Positions 27,765 through 36,313 of a stretch of 64,000 bases of DNA are shown here, piece by piece. The stretch's first letter is position 1. Every line of letters begins with the position of its first letter. The translations under genes were made by a program, and so were the position numbers. Below the pieces are notes generated by a model. It made no database searches. It was not told the DNA's origin and was given only the letters and a program-made list of their open reading frames with translations. The DNA is taken from assembly GCA_902598405.1 (NCBI GenBank), contig CACKBQ010000004.1:1-64000 (forward strand), read 5' to 3'. Source of the DNA: an uncultured Pelagibacteraceae bacterium. Lineage in GTDB: Bacteria; Pseudomonadota; Alphaproteobacteria; Pelagibacterales; AG-422-B15.

Positions 27765-28381
27765 ACTCTTTGAAGAGTGTGCATTCGCGACCTTGCACTA
27801 TCTTTGTGGTTAGGCAAAGCAATAAAAGGTTTTGATAATTTGATATAATTGTACTCATTCGATCTTTTTTCTAATTCGCGCTTAAATCCAAGTTTTGAGA
27901 AAATTTTTTCTGAAATAGAGAGTATGAGATAACCCCCAGGCTTTGTTAATCTAATTAACTCCTTTATTGATGACGGTCCTACATGACCTGACGTCAAAAC
28001 ACCTGTGCATATAACTAAATCAAATTGATTTCCCTTTAAACTTGTTTTCTTGCTTAACGACTCGCAAACCAGTTTTTTATATATTTTTTTAGAGCGAGCT
28101 ACTCTTAACATATCTTTTGAATAATCTATCCCCACGATATTATTGTAACGAAGAGCTTTTAAAACTTCTGCGACATAGCCAGTACCACACCCTGCATCAA
28201 GAATTTTTGAGCCCTTCTTTACATTTATATACTTTTCTAGAATCTGTTTAACTTTAATTGGGTAAGCGTAGCCCCAGTCTTTTAGGTCACTGTCATAACC
28301 GTCAGCCCATTCCCTATAATGTTTTTTTAGGCGGGTTGAATTCTTTTCCTTATAAACAATGTTTAGCCATTTTTTACCCAT
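27761..28381 (-). CDS. Class I SAM-dependent methyltransferase
   Basis: 206 aa. SAM-binding motif I is KILDAGCGTGYVAEVL, with motif II-like VGIDYSKDML and motif IV DLVICTGVL. The sequence start HYREWADGYDSDL resembles WBSCR27/UbiE-like methyltransferases. The substrate is unknown. It is the lone minus-strand gene between xsc and ald, and shares a 55-base divergent gap with ald. Confidence 0.8.
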   Translation of the reverse strand: MGKKWLNIVYKEKNSTRLKKHYREWADGYDSDLKDWGYAYPIKVKQILEKYINVKKGSKILDAGCGTGYVAEVLKALRYNNIVGIDYSKDMLRVARSKKIYKKLVCESLSKKTSLKGNQFDLVICTGVLTSGHVGPSSIKELIRLTKPGGYLILSISEKIFSKLGFKRELEKRSNEYNYIKLSKPFIALPNHKDSARSRMHTLQRV

Positions 28382-28436
28382 TATGAGCGCTTTCCTCTTT
28401 TTAATATTTAATAAATAGTATAAAAATTAGTCATAT

Positions 28437-29552
28437 ATGTTGATCGGTATCCCTAAAGAAATTAAGCCACAAGAAAATAGAGTAGGCCTAACTCCTGAAA
28501 GTGTAAAGGAACTTATTGATGATGGTAATGAAGTAATCATTGAAAGAACAGCCGGTCAGGGGTCAGGTTTTGATGATCAAAATTATAACGATGTTGGGGC
28601 GACAGTTTTTGAAAATGCGCAAGATATTTTTGATCGCGCTGAGTTGATCATTAAAGTTAAAGAACCTCAAGAAGATGAAATTAAAAAGTTGAAAGATGGT
28701 CAGCTGCTATTCACATATTTACACCTTGCTGCAAGTAAAGCATTGACAGAAGGATTAATGAATTCTGGAGCAACATGTATAGCTTACGAAACTATAACCG
28801 ATAAAAATGGAAGGCTTCCATTACTTGCTCCGATGAGTGAAGTAGCTGGTAGAATTTCAATACAAGCAGGAGCCAGAGCTCTTGAAATGACAAACAAAGG
28901 AAGAGGCGTCTTATTATCTGGTGCAACAGGAGCACCGCCAGCTAAAGTTGTAATTATTGGATGTGGAGTTGTAGGGTTTAATGCCGCCCTTATTGCTCAT
29001 GGAATGAAATCAAATGTAACGCTTATTGATCAATCTGAAGCAAGACTCAATGAATTAAAAAATTATTTTAATAATGAAGTCAATACATCAATATCAACAC
29101 CTGAAACTATAGCTGAAGAAGTTAAAAACTGTGACTTGCTAATAGGAGGTGTGCTGATCCCGGGTTCTAGTGCGCCCAAATTAGTATCGGATGAACTAGT
29201 TTCTAAAATGAAAAAAGGAGCAGCCATTGTGGATGTCGCAATAGATCAAGGTGGGTGCATTGAAACCAGCAAGCCTACTACTCACGCAGACCCGGTTTAT
29301 ATTAAACATGACGTGGTACATTACTGTGTAACAAATATGCCAGGATGCGTTCCCCGTACATCTACCATCTCTCTAAATCAAGCTACATTACCGTTCGTAA
29401 AAAAATTAGCGAGAGATGGGTTAAAAAAAGCGTTATCTGATGATAGGAATTTTATGAATGGGCTAAATGTTATAAAAAATAAGTGCACTCAAGCAGATGT
29501 AGCAAGAGATCTAAACATAGCATTTTCAAACCCTGAAAATTTAGTTGCTTAA
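28437..29552 (+). CDS. ald: Alanine dehydrogenase
   Basis: 371 aa, the usual length. MLIGIPKEIKPQENRVGLTP is the classic N-terminus, with HLAASKALTE, the NAD-binding VIIGCGVVGFNAA and the Ald-type VDVAIDQGGCIETS and NMPGCVPRTS motifs. It oxidises alanine to pyruvate + ammonia with NAD. Beside a pyruvate-dependent aminotransferase and Xsc it would recycle the amino acceptor during taurine breakdown, as in known tpa-ald-xsc systems. Its stop overlaps the convergent MetE-like gene (TTAA). Confidence 0.95.
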   Translation: MLIGIPKEIKPQENRVGLTPESVKELIDDGNEVIIERTAGQGSGFDDQNYNDVGATVFENAQDIFDRAELIIKVKEPQEDEIKKLKDGQLLFTYLHLAASKALTEGLMNSGATCIAYETITDKNGRLPLLAPMSEVAGRISIQAGARALEMTNKGRGVLLSGATGAPPAKVVIIGCGVVGFNAALIAHGMKSNVTLIDQSEARLNELKNYFNNEVNTSISTPETIAEEVKNCDLLIGGVLIPGSSAPKLVSDELVSKMKKGAAIVDVAIDQGGCIETSKPTTHADPVYIKHDVVHYCVTNMPGCVPRTSTISLNQATLPFVKKLARDGLKKALSDDRNFMNGLNVIKNKCTQADVARDLNIAFSNPENLVA

Positions 29553-30595
29553 ATACTTTTTGCGGCCTTTGACAGGTTTTTTAATTTAAGCATTGCCATA
29601 TCTCTACTTAAATATCCAAGACCACAATCAGGAGCTGCTATAAGTCTCTCTTTATCAATATGGTTTAGACAGGACAGCAATCTATCCCTTATCACATCAA
29701 TTTCTTCTACTTCACTTGAGGCAACCTTTATTAACCCAAATATTATTTTTTTTGATTTATACAACTCAAGTAGTTTTAAATCATTGTGTCTATGAGCATC
29801 TTCAATAGATATGGTATCAATCAGACTATTCTCTAAGGCATCTGCAATTTCAAAATAACTTATTAACGGCGCTTTAGGATAATCATCTGCATCAATTTTA
29901 TCTGGATATCCACAACATATATGAGTTATCTTTTCACAGTCTGTAACTCCATGAAAACATCTTTCAAGATTATCTATTCCAAATTCGATTGCCTCTTTTG
30001 ATTTTCTTGCAAATAAAGGTTCGTCTACTTGTATATATTTACAGCCAGAACTGACTAATGACTTTATTTCTTTATTTATTGCCTCCCCTAAATCTACTCC
30101 TAACATTTTATGATCATTATAAAATTCATCAGCAATGGTATCTGTGATAGTCAATGGTCCAGGTATTGTAACTTTAATAGGATTTTTTGATATTGACTGA
30201 TTAATTTCGTATTCTTTATTTAAAAAAGACCCAATAAATTGAATTTTATTTGTGATTGTTGGAAGCCAACAATCATAATTACCTGTTCTCGCTGTTTTCT
30301 TTGTTAACTTTTCAAAATCGATCCCACCTAGATGCCTGCAGTGATAATGAATATAATTTTCTCGTCTAACTTCACCGTCTGTAATAATATCAATACCGCA
30401 CTCAATTTGATCTTTAATAATACTTTCTGAGGCAAGTTTTATTTGGACCTCATATTCTTCTCCCATTTTTAGTTTTGCCTGTTCCCACTTAGAAGTTGGG
30501 TATTCAGCATCTGTTCCTTTCTCATCTTTGAACCAATCAGGTAAAGTTAAGAAATCTGGCTTTGGGTAGGCGCCAATTGTAGTTGTTAAAATCAT
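29549..30595 (-). CDS. Short cobalamin-independent methionine synthase (MetE C-terminal-like) protein
   Basis: 348 aa, only the catalytic half of MetE. Zn-ligand candidates are His and Cys of THICCGYPD, the acidic VDEPLF region and Cys of APDCGLGYLSR. MetE-family hallmarks ITDGEVRRENY and IKVASSEVEEID are present. Stand-alone 'core MetE' proteins methylate homocysteine from methyl donors other than the polyglutamylated folate used by full-length MetE, or act on other thiols. Closeness to a one-carbon-generating DMGDH-like gene is suggestive only. Confidence 0.82.
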   Translation of the reverse strand: MILTTTIGAYPKPDFLTLPDWFKDEKGTDAEYPTSKWEQAKLKMGEEYEVQIKLASESIIKDQIECGIDIITDGEVRRENYIHYHCRHLGGIDFEKLTKKTARTGNYDCWLPTITNKIQFIGSFLNKEYEINQSISKNPIKVTIPGPLTITDTIADEFYNDHKMLGVDLGEAINKEIKSLVSSGCKYIQVDEPLFARKSKEAIEFGIDNLERCFHGVTDCEKITHICCGYPDKIDADDYPKAPLISYFEIADALENSLIDTISIEDAHRHNDLKLLELYKSKKIIFGLIKVASSEVEEIDVIRDRLLSCLNHIDKERLIAAPDCGLGYLSRDMAMLKLKNLSKAAKSI

Positions 30596-30866
30596 ACAAA
30601 AAGTCTATTTAAAACAATAATTTAGCCAAGAAATAATTAAACTTAAAAATAAAAATAATAATCATTTTTATCAATGCTTTATAGGATAAATTTAAAGTAT
30701 CTATTTATGATTAATTTTTATGTATATTTATCATGTATTTAGATAAAGATCCATTTAAAGAAAATTTATTAACTTATTAAATTTCTTTAACTTTGTTCTT
30801 TACAGCTACCTCTATATGTATGAAAATTTTTATCAATTAAACAAATAAATTAAATGAGGAGTAGCC
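30596..30866 (+). other. 271-base AT-rich intergenic region before the PotD-like gene
   Basis: The largest gap in the window. It holds no open frame or tRNA that I can see. An imperfect inverted repeat lies at 30755-30790 (TTAAAGAAA ... TTTCTTTAA, extended by TTTA/TAAA past a one-base bulge), able to form a weak hairpin or a binding site. GAGGAG at 30856-30861 is a strong ribosome-binding site for the GTG start at 30867. No convincing -35/-10 pair stands out against the AT background. Confidence 0.5.
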
Positions 30867-32012
30867 GTGAAGAAAATTAATAAAACTCTTAAGGCTGCAA
30901 AAGTTTCAAGAAGATCAGTCCTGAAAGGTGCAGCTGCAACTGGTGCAGCAGCAGCTATTGGGCCTTGGTATATTCCAAACGCTTTTGCTGCTCCCGTTGT
31001 TAATGTTTTAATGTGGGGCGAATATTTGCCGGACTCAGTAGTTGCAGATTTCAAAGCAAAAACTGGAATTACTGTTAACCATACTAAAATAGGAGATAAC
31101 GGTGAAATTATATCAAAAATGAAAGCTGGTGGTGGAGCCGGTTATGACCTTGCAAGTCCAACAAACATGAGAGCTTTGCAATGGGCTGACCTTGGCGTAC
31201 TTGCCCCATTTGATATGAATCGAATAAACACAAGCGCTGTTAACCCAGGAATGCTAGCTGTTGGTGAGCGTGACTGGAATTTTGGTGGAAAAGGATCTCA
31301 CTGGGTACCACAACTTTGGGGTACTGAGTCGATTTCTTGGAGAACCGACAAATGGCAACCCGATGGACTTCCAAGCTTTGGAGATATTTGGGAGCCTAAT
31401 CCTGGAATAGATGGCGCATTCATGATGGGTAGAACATACTCAATGATGACTGGATGTGGTATTTGGATGCATCATCAAGGCAAAATGGATTTCTGGTCTT
31501 CGTACAACGATGAAGATACAATGAGAAAGAATTGGGAAACAATTACTGACTATTGTATTTCAAAAAAAGGAAATCTTGTTAAATTTTGGTCTGGTGCCGA
31601 TCCTCAGAAACAAGGATTCACATCTGATGGTGTTGTCGTAGGACAAACTTGGGATGGCCCTATTGCAGCAATGATGAAAGCTGGAGAACCAGTTGCGTAC
31701 CAAACTACTGATGAGGGTGCGTTGGCATGGATCGACGGTATAACAATGTCTGCAAAAGCAGAAAACATTGATGAAGCTTATGAGTTAATCAATTACAGTT
31801 TTACACCAGAAGTAGGCGGCCAAACTGTGAATGAAATCGGTTATAACTCAGCTGTTAATGGAGCTTCAGACCATTACTCAGATGAAACTAAAGCTTTAGC
31901 AAAAGCAATATACCCGGGGGACACTTCGACCAAGTTAAATCCTTGGCCACCAGAACCGCCATGGTATGCTGATGCAAGAGCTGAATACGCTAACAAATTT
32001 GAAACAGCGTAA
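30867..32012 (+). CDS. PotD-like periplasmic binding protein of an ABC transporter (Tat signal)
   Basis: 381 aa, GTG start with a strong GAGGAG site. The N-terminus has a twin-arginine motif (SRRSVLK, 14-20) and an Ala-rich hydrophobic stretch ending in NAFAAP, so export through Tat is predicted. The mature part (VNVLMWGEYLPDSVVADFKAKTGI) is typical of spermidine/putrescine-type binding proteins. It is the first gene of potDABC-ureohydrolase. A terminator follows, which would keep the binding protein more abundant than the membrane parts. The ligand is a polyamine or guanidino compound by context. Confidence 0.88.
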   Translation: MKKINKTLKAAKVSRRSVLKGAAATGAAAAIGPWYIPNAFAAPVVNVLMWGEYLPDSVVADFKAKTGITVNHTKIGDNGEIISKMKAGGGAGYDLASPTNMRALQWADLGVLAPFDMNRINTSAVNPGMLAVGERDWNFGGKGSHWVPQLWGTESISWRTDKWQPDGLPSFGDIWEPNPGIDGAFMMGRTYSMMTGCGIWMHHQGKMDFWSSYNDEDTMRKNWETITDYCISKKGNLVKFWSGADPQKQGFTSDGVVVGQTWDGPIAAMMKAGEPVAYQTTDEGALAWIDGITMSAKAENIDEAYELINYSFTPEVGGQTVNEIGYNSAVNGASDHYSDETKALAKAIYPGDTSTKLNPWPPEPPWYADARAEYANKFETA

Positions 32013-32036
32013 TTAGTTCTCTAGGATTAGTTATTA

Positions 32037-32068
32037 AAAGCGCCCAAGGCATTGTCTTGGGCGTTTTT
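32037..32068 (+). terminator. Rho-independent terminator/attenuator after the binding-protein gene
   Basis: CGCCCAAG (32041-32048), loop GCATTGT, CTTGGGCG (32056-32063), then TTTTT, with a matching A-run before the stem. It is the best terminator in the window. Lying inside the potD-potA gap, it probably lowers expression of the downstream transporter genes relative to the binding protein. Confidence 0.9.
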
Positions 32069-32096
32069 ATTGAATCGTGTTTTTCAGTTAAACCAT

Positions 32097-32102
32097 TATA
32101 AT
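32097..32102 (+). promoter_or_regulatory. Possible -10 box for the potABC-ureohydrolase genes
   Basis: A perfect TATAAT lies 8 bases before the ATPase ATG and just after the terminator. No good -35 is visible at 16-18 bases. Transcripts starting here would be almost leaderless. This is a weak candidate. Confidence 0.25.
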
Positions 32103-32110
32103 TTGTATCA

Positions 32111-33208
32111 ATGAGCGCAGATGTAGAGTTAAGTGATGTTTCGGTAACATTTGGCAGTTTTTATGCCGCCAAGAATGTCAATGTGAAAGTAAATGGAGGT
32201 GAGTTCTTCAGCTTCTTAGGACCTTCAGGCTGCGGAAAGACTACTCTGTTAAGGGCTATATCTGGATTTCAAGAACCTTCTGAAGGTAAAGTGCTTATTG
32301 ACAATAAAGATATGTCTGGAATTGGTCCAAATAAAAGACCAACCGCGTTAATATTTCAAAACTTAGCTCTGTTTCCTCTCATGAGTGTATCAGAAAATAT
32401 TGCATTTTCCCTTGAAGTAAGGGGCGTATCAAAAGAAGAAAGAAAAAAAAGAGCGGATGAACTTTTGGAATTGATAGCATTAGAGGGACAAGGAGATAAA
32501 AAAGTTCATCAACTCTCTGGAGGTCAAAAACAAAGAGTAGCCATTGCAAGAGCTTTAGCTGTTGAGCCAAAAGTTCTTCTTTTAGATGAACCATTGTCTG
32601 CCTTGGATTTAAAACTTCGTCAAAGAATGAGAACCGAACTTAGAGAAATACAAAAAAGAGTAAACATTACATTTATTTATATTACGCACGATCAAGGAGA
32701 AGCCCTAACAATGTCTGATCGAATAGCGGTCATGAATGAAGGAGAGCTTGAGCAAATTGGAAAATGCGACGAAGTTTATAACAATCCATTAACACCATTT
32801 GTTGCAACATTCGTTGGTGAGAATAATCCTTTATATGGAAAAGTTACAGGTATTGAGGGAGATAAAGCTAAAATTGAAACTGCTGATGGGCAATATTTAG
32901 CAACGATGAATGAAAGCAAAAAGTTAAATATTGGAGATGAGTCAATTGCATTTGTTAGACCTGAGTCTTTGTTTATACCAAGAGATGGCGACAACTTTGA
33001 TAATAAAATTGATGTGAATATTGAAAGTTTTGAATTTGAAGGAAATTTAAAAAACTTTTACGCAAGCCTTAAATCGGGAGCAAAAATTAAATTTTCAGTA
33101 CCAAACGCCATAGATACATCCTCTATAACTTCAGGATCGTCAATCGTACTAGGTTTTGAATCTTCAAAATCAGTAATATTACCCAAAGCATCTCTAGCTA
33201 TAGATTAA
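32111..33208 (+). CDS. PotA-like ABC transporter ATPase
   Basis: 365 aa. Walker A GPSGCGKTT (37-45), signature LSGGQKQRVAIARAL, Walker B VLLLDEPLSALD and H-loop YITHDQGEAL are all standard. A C-terminal TOBE domain (about 235-365) follows, as in PotA/UgpC-type ATPases. It powers uptake through the two permeases that follow at 3 bases and with a 4-base overlap. Confidence 0.92.
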   Translation: MSADVELSDVSVTFGSFYAAKNVNVKVNGGEFFSFLGPSGCGKTTLLRAISGFQEPSEGKVLIDNKDMSGIGPNKRPTALIFQNLALFPLMSVSENIAFSLEVRGVSKEERKKRADELLELIALEGQGDKKVHQLSGGQKQRVAIARALAVEPKVLLLDEPLSALDLKLRQRMRTELREIQKRVNITFIYITHDQGEALTMSDRIAVMNEGELEQIGKCDEVYNNPLTPFVATFVGENNPLYGKVTGIEGDKAKIETADGQYLATMNESKKLNIGDESIAFVRPESLFIPRDGDNFDNKIDVNIESFEFEGNLKNFYASLKSGAKIKFSVPNAIDTSSITSGSSIVLGFESSKSVILPKASLAID

Positions 33209-33211
33209 GTC

Positions 33212-34141
33212 ATGAACAATTTTTTATTTACTCAACCATTTTTTAAGAAAAACGGTAAGGCAGTTGCGATATATTTTTTAGTAGCAATAATATTTTGGTT
33301 TGTTTTCTTAGTTATAATTCCACAATTTTATATGTTGGATTTATCATTTAGAACCAACGTCCCCCCTTTAGCAAGAGGTGGACCTGAAGATTATTATACT
33401 TTTGAACACTATAGCCACTTTATATTTGGATCTAAGACAGCCACTGATGCTTTTAACTTTGTTGATTTAGGTGTATTTGGAAGAACTATTTTTGTTTCAA
33501 TGCTTGTCACAATTGCAAATCTGCTATTTTGCTATCCAATAGCATTTTATATAGCGAAAATTGCAAATCCTAGTACCGCTAGACTTCTTATTGTTTCTCT
33601 GATTATTCCTTTCTGGATTAATGAATTGCTTAGATCATTCGCATTGAGAATTTTGTTTGCAAACGAAGGTGTAATTAACAATTTCTTGACTGGGGTTGGA
33701 TTACTCGATCAAGGAATCCTATTTATCACTTATGATATCGGCTTATATACCGGCTTAATATACGCTTATATTTTGCTGATGATGTTCCCTCTCTATAATG
33801 CAATCGAAAGTTTGGACATTAATCAAATCGAGGCAGCAAAAGATTTAGGTTCCTCGTCTTTTAGAACACATTGGAGAATAGTTATTCCTCATGCAAAACC
33901 AGGTATCGTATCTGGTTGTACTATGGTTTTTATGTTAACTGTTGGAGCATTAGCAACACCAGTTGTTTTAAGTAGTCCTAATACTTTATGGTTTCCTCAA
34001 CTGATATATCAATGGTTTAACATGAATGACAACTGGTCTAGAGGATCAGCTTATTCAATTATTTTGTTAATAGTATCTGTTATTTTTGTGCTCACAATGA
34101 TGCGAATATTTAAAGTTAGAATTGGAGAAATTATCAAGTGA
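33212..34141 (+). CDS. PotB-like ABC transporter permease
   Basis: 309 aa, six predicted membrane helices. The EAA loop (QIEAAKDLGSSSFRTHWRIVIPHAKPGI) that docks onto the ATPase is clear. The FWINELLRSFALRILFANEGVIN segment is typical of PotB. It forms the inner-membrane channel with the next gene, whose GTG start overlaps this stop (GTGA). Confidence 0.9.
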   Translation: MNNFLFTQPFFKKNGKAVAIYFLVAIIFWFVFLVIIPQFYMLDLSFRTNVPPLARGGPEDYYTFEHYSHFIFGSKTATDAFNFVDLGVFGRTIFVSMLVTIANLLFCYPIAFYIAKIANPSTARLLIVSLIIPFWINELLRSFALRILFANEGVINNFLTGVGLLDQGILFITYDIGLYTGLIYAYILLMMFPLYNAIESLDINQIEAAKDLGSSSFRTHWRIVIPHAKPGIVSGCTMVFMLTVGALATPVVLSSPNTLWFPQLIYQWFNMNDNWSRGSAYSIILLIVSVIFVLTMMRIFKVRIGEIIK

Positions 34142-35346
34142 GACCGAGTTATTTTATAAATTTCATGATGGGAATATATATTTTTATATTTTTCGCATAC
34201 TTATTTGGGCCGTTGATCATCATGAGCATTACAGCATTCAACTCTGCAGAATTTCCATCGATCACACCTTGGGAATGTTTTAGTTTTAGATGGTTTAATG
34301 AAGGTAAAATTGCTTATGATGGACAACATCTGGCAGGACTTTTATCTGACTGGAGACTTCACGATGGTATTATTAGCAGTTTGATTATAGGTGCAGGAGT
34401 TGTAACTCTCTCCGTACCGATTGGAATGGCCGCAGCAATAGTATTAACTCAAGTGCGTTCGCAGTTGAGGGATATTTATTACTCAATTTCGATTATGCCC
34501 GTTTTATTTCCTGGTGTGATAATTGGTATTTCAACAGTCGTTTTATGGGACCGAATAGCAGGCTTAGGAGGAGAGGGGTTCATTGCAGATATTGGAAGAA
34601 ACGGAATATTTCTAACAATTTTGGCTCAAACCTGTTTTATATCTACTTATTGTTTTTTAATATTTGTAGCAAGACTTCAAAGATTTGATCAGACTCAAGA
34701 AGAGGCAGCTTTAGACCTTGGAGCGTCGCAAACTCAAGTATTTTTTAAAATTTTAGTTCCTTACTTAAGCCCCGCAATAGCATCGGCTGCAGTAATTGCT
34801 TTTTTATTTTCATTTGAAAATTATAACACGACTGTATTTAGCATTTTATCGGATCAAACATTAACAACTGTAATTGCATCAAAAGTAAGGCTGGGAATAA
34901 GTCCTGCATTGAGTGCATTAGCTTTAACAATAATAGCGTTAACTATTATAGCTGCAGTTACCTATGAGGTTTTACGAAGAAGAGCAGAAAAACGATATGC
35001 AGAGTCTCAGGAAAAGTTTGTAAAAGAAAAAGCAGCAGACAATAGAATTAATAAAAAATATAAAGCTGGTTTTAAAATTCCAAAGGGAATTGCCGCTATA
35101 TTGTTAATAGTGGTCTTTGCTACTTACGGAGCTACCCAAGTAGTGAAAAATGATCTTTACGGACAATCATGTATTGATGCTGCTGATAAGGAGAAAAAAT
35201 CCAAATTTCTTGAACAATTGCAAACTTTAGAGTCTAATGAACTTACTGATGAAGAACTTTCTGGAGGGTCCTTAGGTGGCAATCAGGATTACGGAGATAT
35301 ATTTGGAGACCCATCATTATTCCAAGATTTTGGAGGATTTGATTAA
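34138..35346 (+). CDS. PotC-like ABC transporter permease with unusual C-terminal extension
   Basis: 402 aa, where PotC is usually about 260-280. The first ~280 residues are a normal permease, with the EAA loop EEAALDLGASQTQVFFKILVPYLSPAI. After it come a charged helical stretch (RRRAEKRYAESQEKFVKEKAADNR in outline), one more hydrophobic helix (GIAAILLIVVFATYGA) and a Cys-containing acidic/glycine-rich tail ending in FGGFD. GTG start, overlapping potB. The role of the tail is unknown; it could add a membrane anchor or partner site. Confidence 0.88.
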   Translation: MRPSYFINFMMGIYIFIFFAYLFGPLIIMSITAFNSAEFPSITPWECFSFRWFNEGKIAYDGQHLAGLLSDWRLHDGIISSLIIGAGVVTLSVPIGMAAAIVLTQVRSQLRDIYYSISIMPVLFPGVIIGISTVVLWDRIAGLGGEGFIADIGRNGIFLTILAQTCFISTYCFLIFVARLQRFDQTQEEAALDLGASQTQVFFKILVPYLSPAIASAAVIAFLFSFENYNTTVFSILSDQTLTTVIASKVRLGISPALSALALTIIALTIIAAVTYEVLRRRAEKRYAESQEKFVKEKAADNRINKKYKAGFKIPKGIAAILLIVVFATYGATQVVKNDLYGQSCIDAADKEKKSKFLEQLQTLESNELTDEELSGGSLGGNQDYGDIFGDPSLFQDFGGFD

Positions 35347-35352
35347 TAGATT

Positions 35353-36312
35353 ATGAGCGATAAAAAAGAACCAATTCAACCAGTAAGCGGAACAGTTGTT
35401 CCTAGGTATGCTGGCCCATCTACATTTGCACGTCTTCCTGAGCTGAGAGATGTTGAAGAGTGTGATGTAGCTATTATAGGTGTACCATTTGATGCAGGTA
35501 CGAGTTATCGTCCTGGGGCTAGATTTGGTCCTCAAAGTGTAAGACAAGCTTCTAGACAGCTGAGAACGAATTATCATCCAAACTATGATGTTGAACCTTT
35601 CAAGGTGCAACAGGTAGCTGATGCTGGGGACATAGCCTGTAATCCCTTTGATATTGACGAGGCAATTAAGCAAATTGAAAAAGGATCTACTGAGCTGCTC
35701 CAAAAAGTTGGAAGTATTGTAACTATTGGCGGTGACCACACAATTGCATTGCCATTACTTAGATCAATTAATAAAAAGGTTGGTGGTCCGGTTGCCTTAG
35801 TTCACTTTGACGCTCACTTGGATACTTGGGACACATACTTCGGAGCTCCTTATACGCACGGTACGCCATTTAGAAGAGCAAGAGAAGAAAAGCTATTTTT
35901 GGATGATGCATCAATGCATATTGGAATTCGTGGCCCTCTTTACAGTACAAATGATTTAAAAAATGATCGTGAATTAGGTTTTAAAACCATTCACTGCGAT
36001 GAATTCCAAACAAACACAATTGATCAAATTGTTAAAAGAATAAAAGATAGAATTGGCAATAATCCATTATATATATCCATAGATATTGATGTTTTAGATC
36101 CAGCACATGCTCCTGGAACTGGAACCCCAGAAGTTGCGGGAATGACCACAAGAGAAATATTAAATGTATTAAGAGGATTGGCAGGTTCACAGCTTGTTTC
36201 AGCAGATGTCGTGGAAGTCGCCCCAGCCTATGATCATGCAGAACTTACGTCGACCGCTGCAGCAACAATTGTTTATGAGCTGATAAATATTATTGCAAGA
36301 AACCCAAAGTAA
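35353..36312 (+). CDS. Ureohydrolase: agmatinase/guanidinobutyrase type
   Basis: 319 aa arginase-fold enzyme. Mn-binding motifs are intact: GGDH (His129), DAHLD (Asp153, His155, Asp157) and SIDIDVLDP. The THGTPFRRAREE segment resembles guanidinobutyrase and guanidinopropionase as much as agmatinase. It releases urea from a guanidino compound. Position 6 bases after the PotC-like gene suggests that the transporter brings in its substrate. Taurocyamine (guanidinoethanesulfonate) is a speculative alternative, given the taurine genes upstream. Confidence 0.88.
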   Translation: MSDKKEPIQPVSGTVVPRYAGPSTFARLPELRDVEECDVAIIGVPFDAGTSYRPGARFGPQSVRQASRQLRTNYHPNYDVEPFKVQQVADAGDIACNPFDIDEAIKQIEKGSTELLQKVGSIVTIGGDHTIALPLLRSINKKVGGPVALVHFDAHLDTWDTYFGAPYTHGTPFRRAREEKLFLDDASMHIGIRGPLYSTNDLKNDRELGFKTIHCDEFQTNTIDQIVKRIKDRIGNNPLYISIDIDVLDPAHAPGTGTPEVAGMTTREILNVLRGLAGSQLVSADVVEVAPAYDHAELTSTAAATIVYELINIIARNPK

Positions 36313-36313
36313 T

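Noticed and set aside
30596-30866. Longest intergenic region checked for tRNA, small ORF or riboswitch
   Set aside because: There is no cloverleaf, no conserved T-loop sequence, no coding frame with a ribosome-binding site apart from the PotD-like gene, and no recognised riboswitch core.
35317-35739. Minus-strand 140-aa ORF
   Set aside because: It lies antisense to the ureohydrolase, which has complete catalytic motifs; the translation looks like low-quality antisense.
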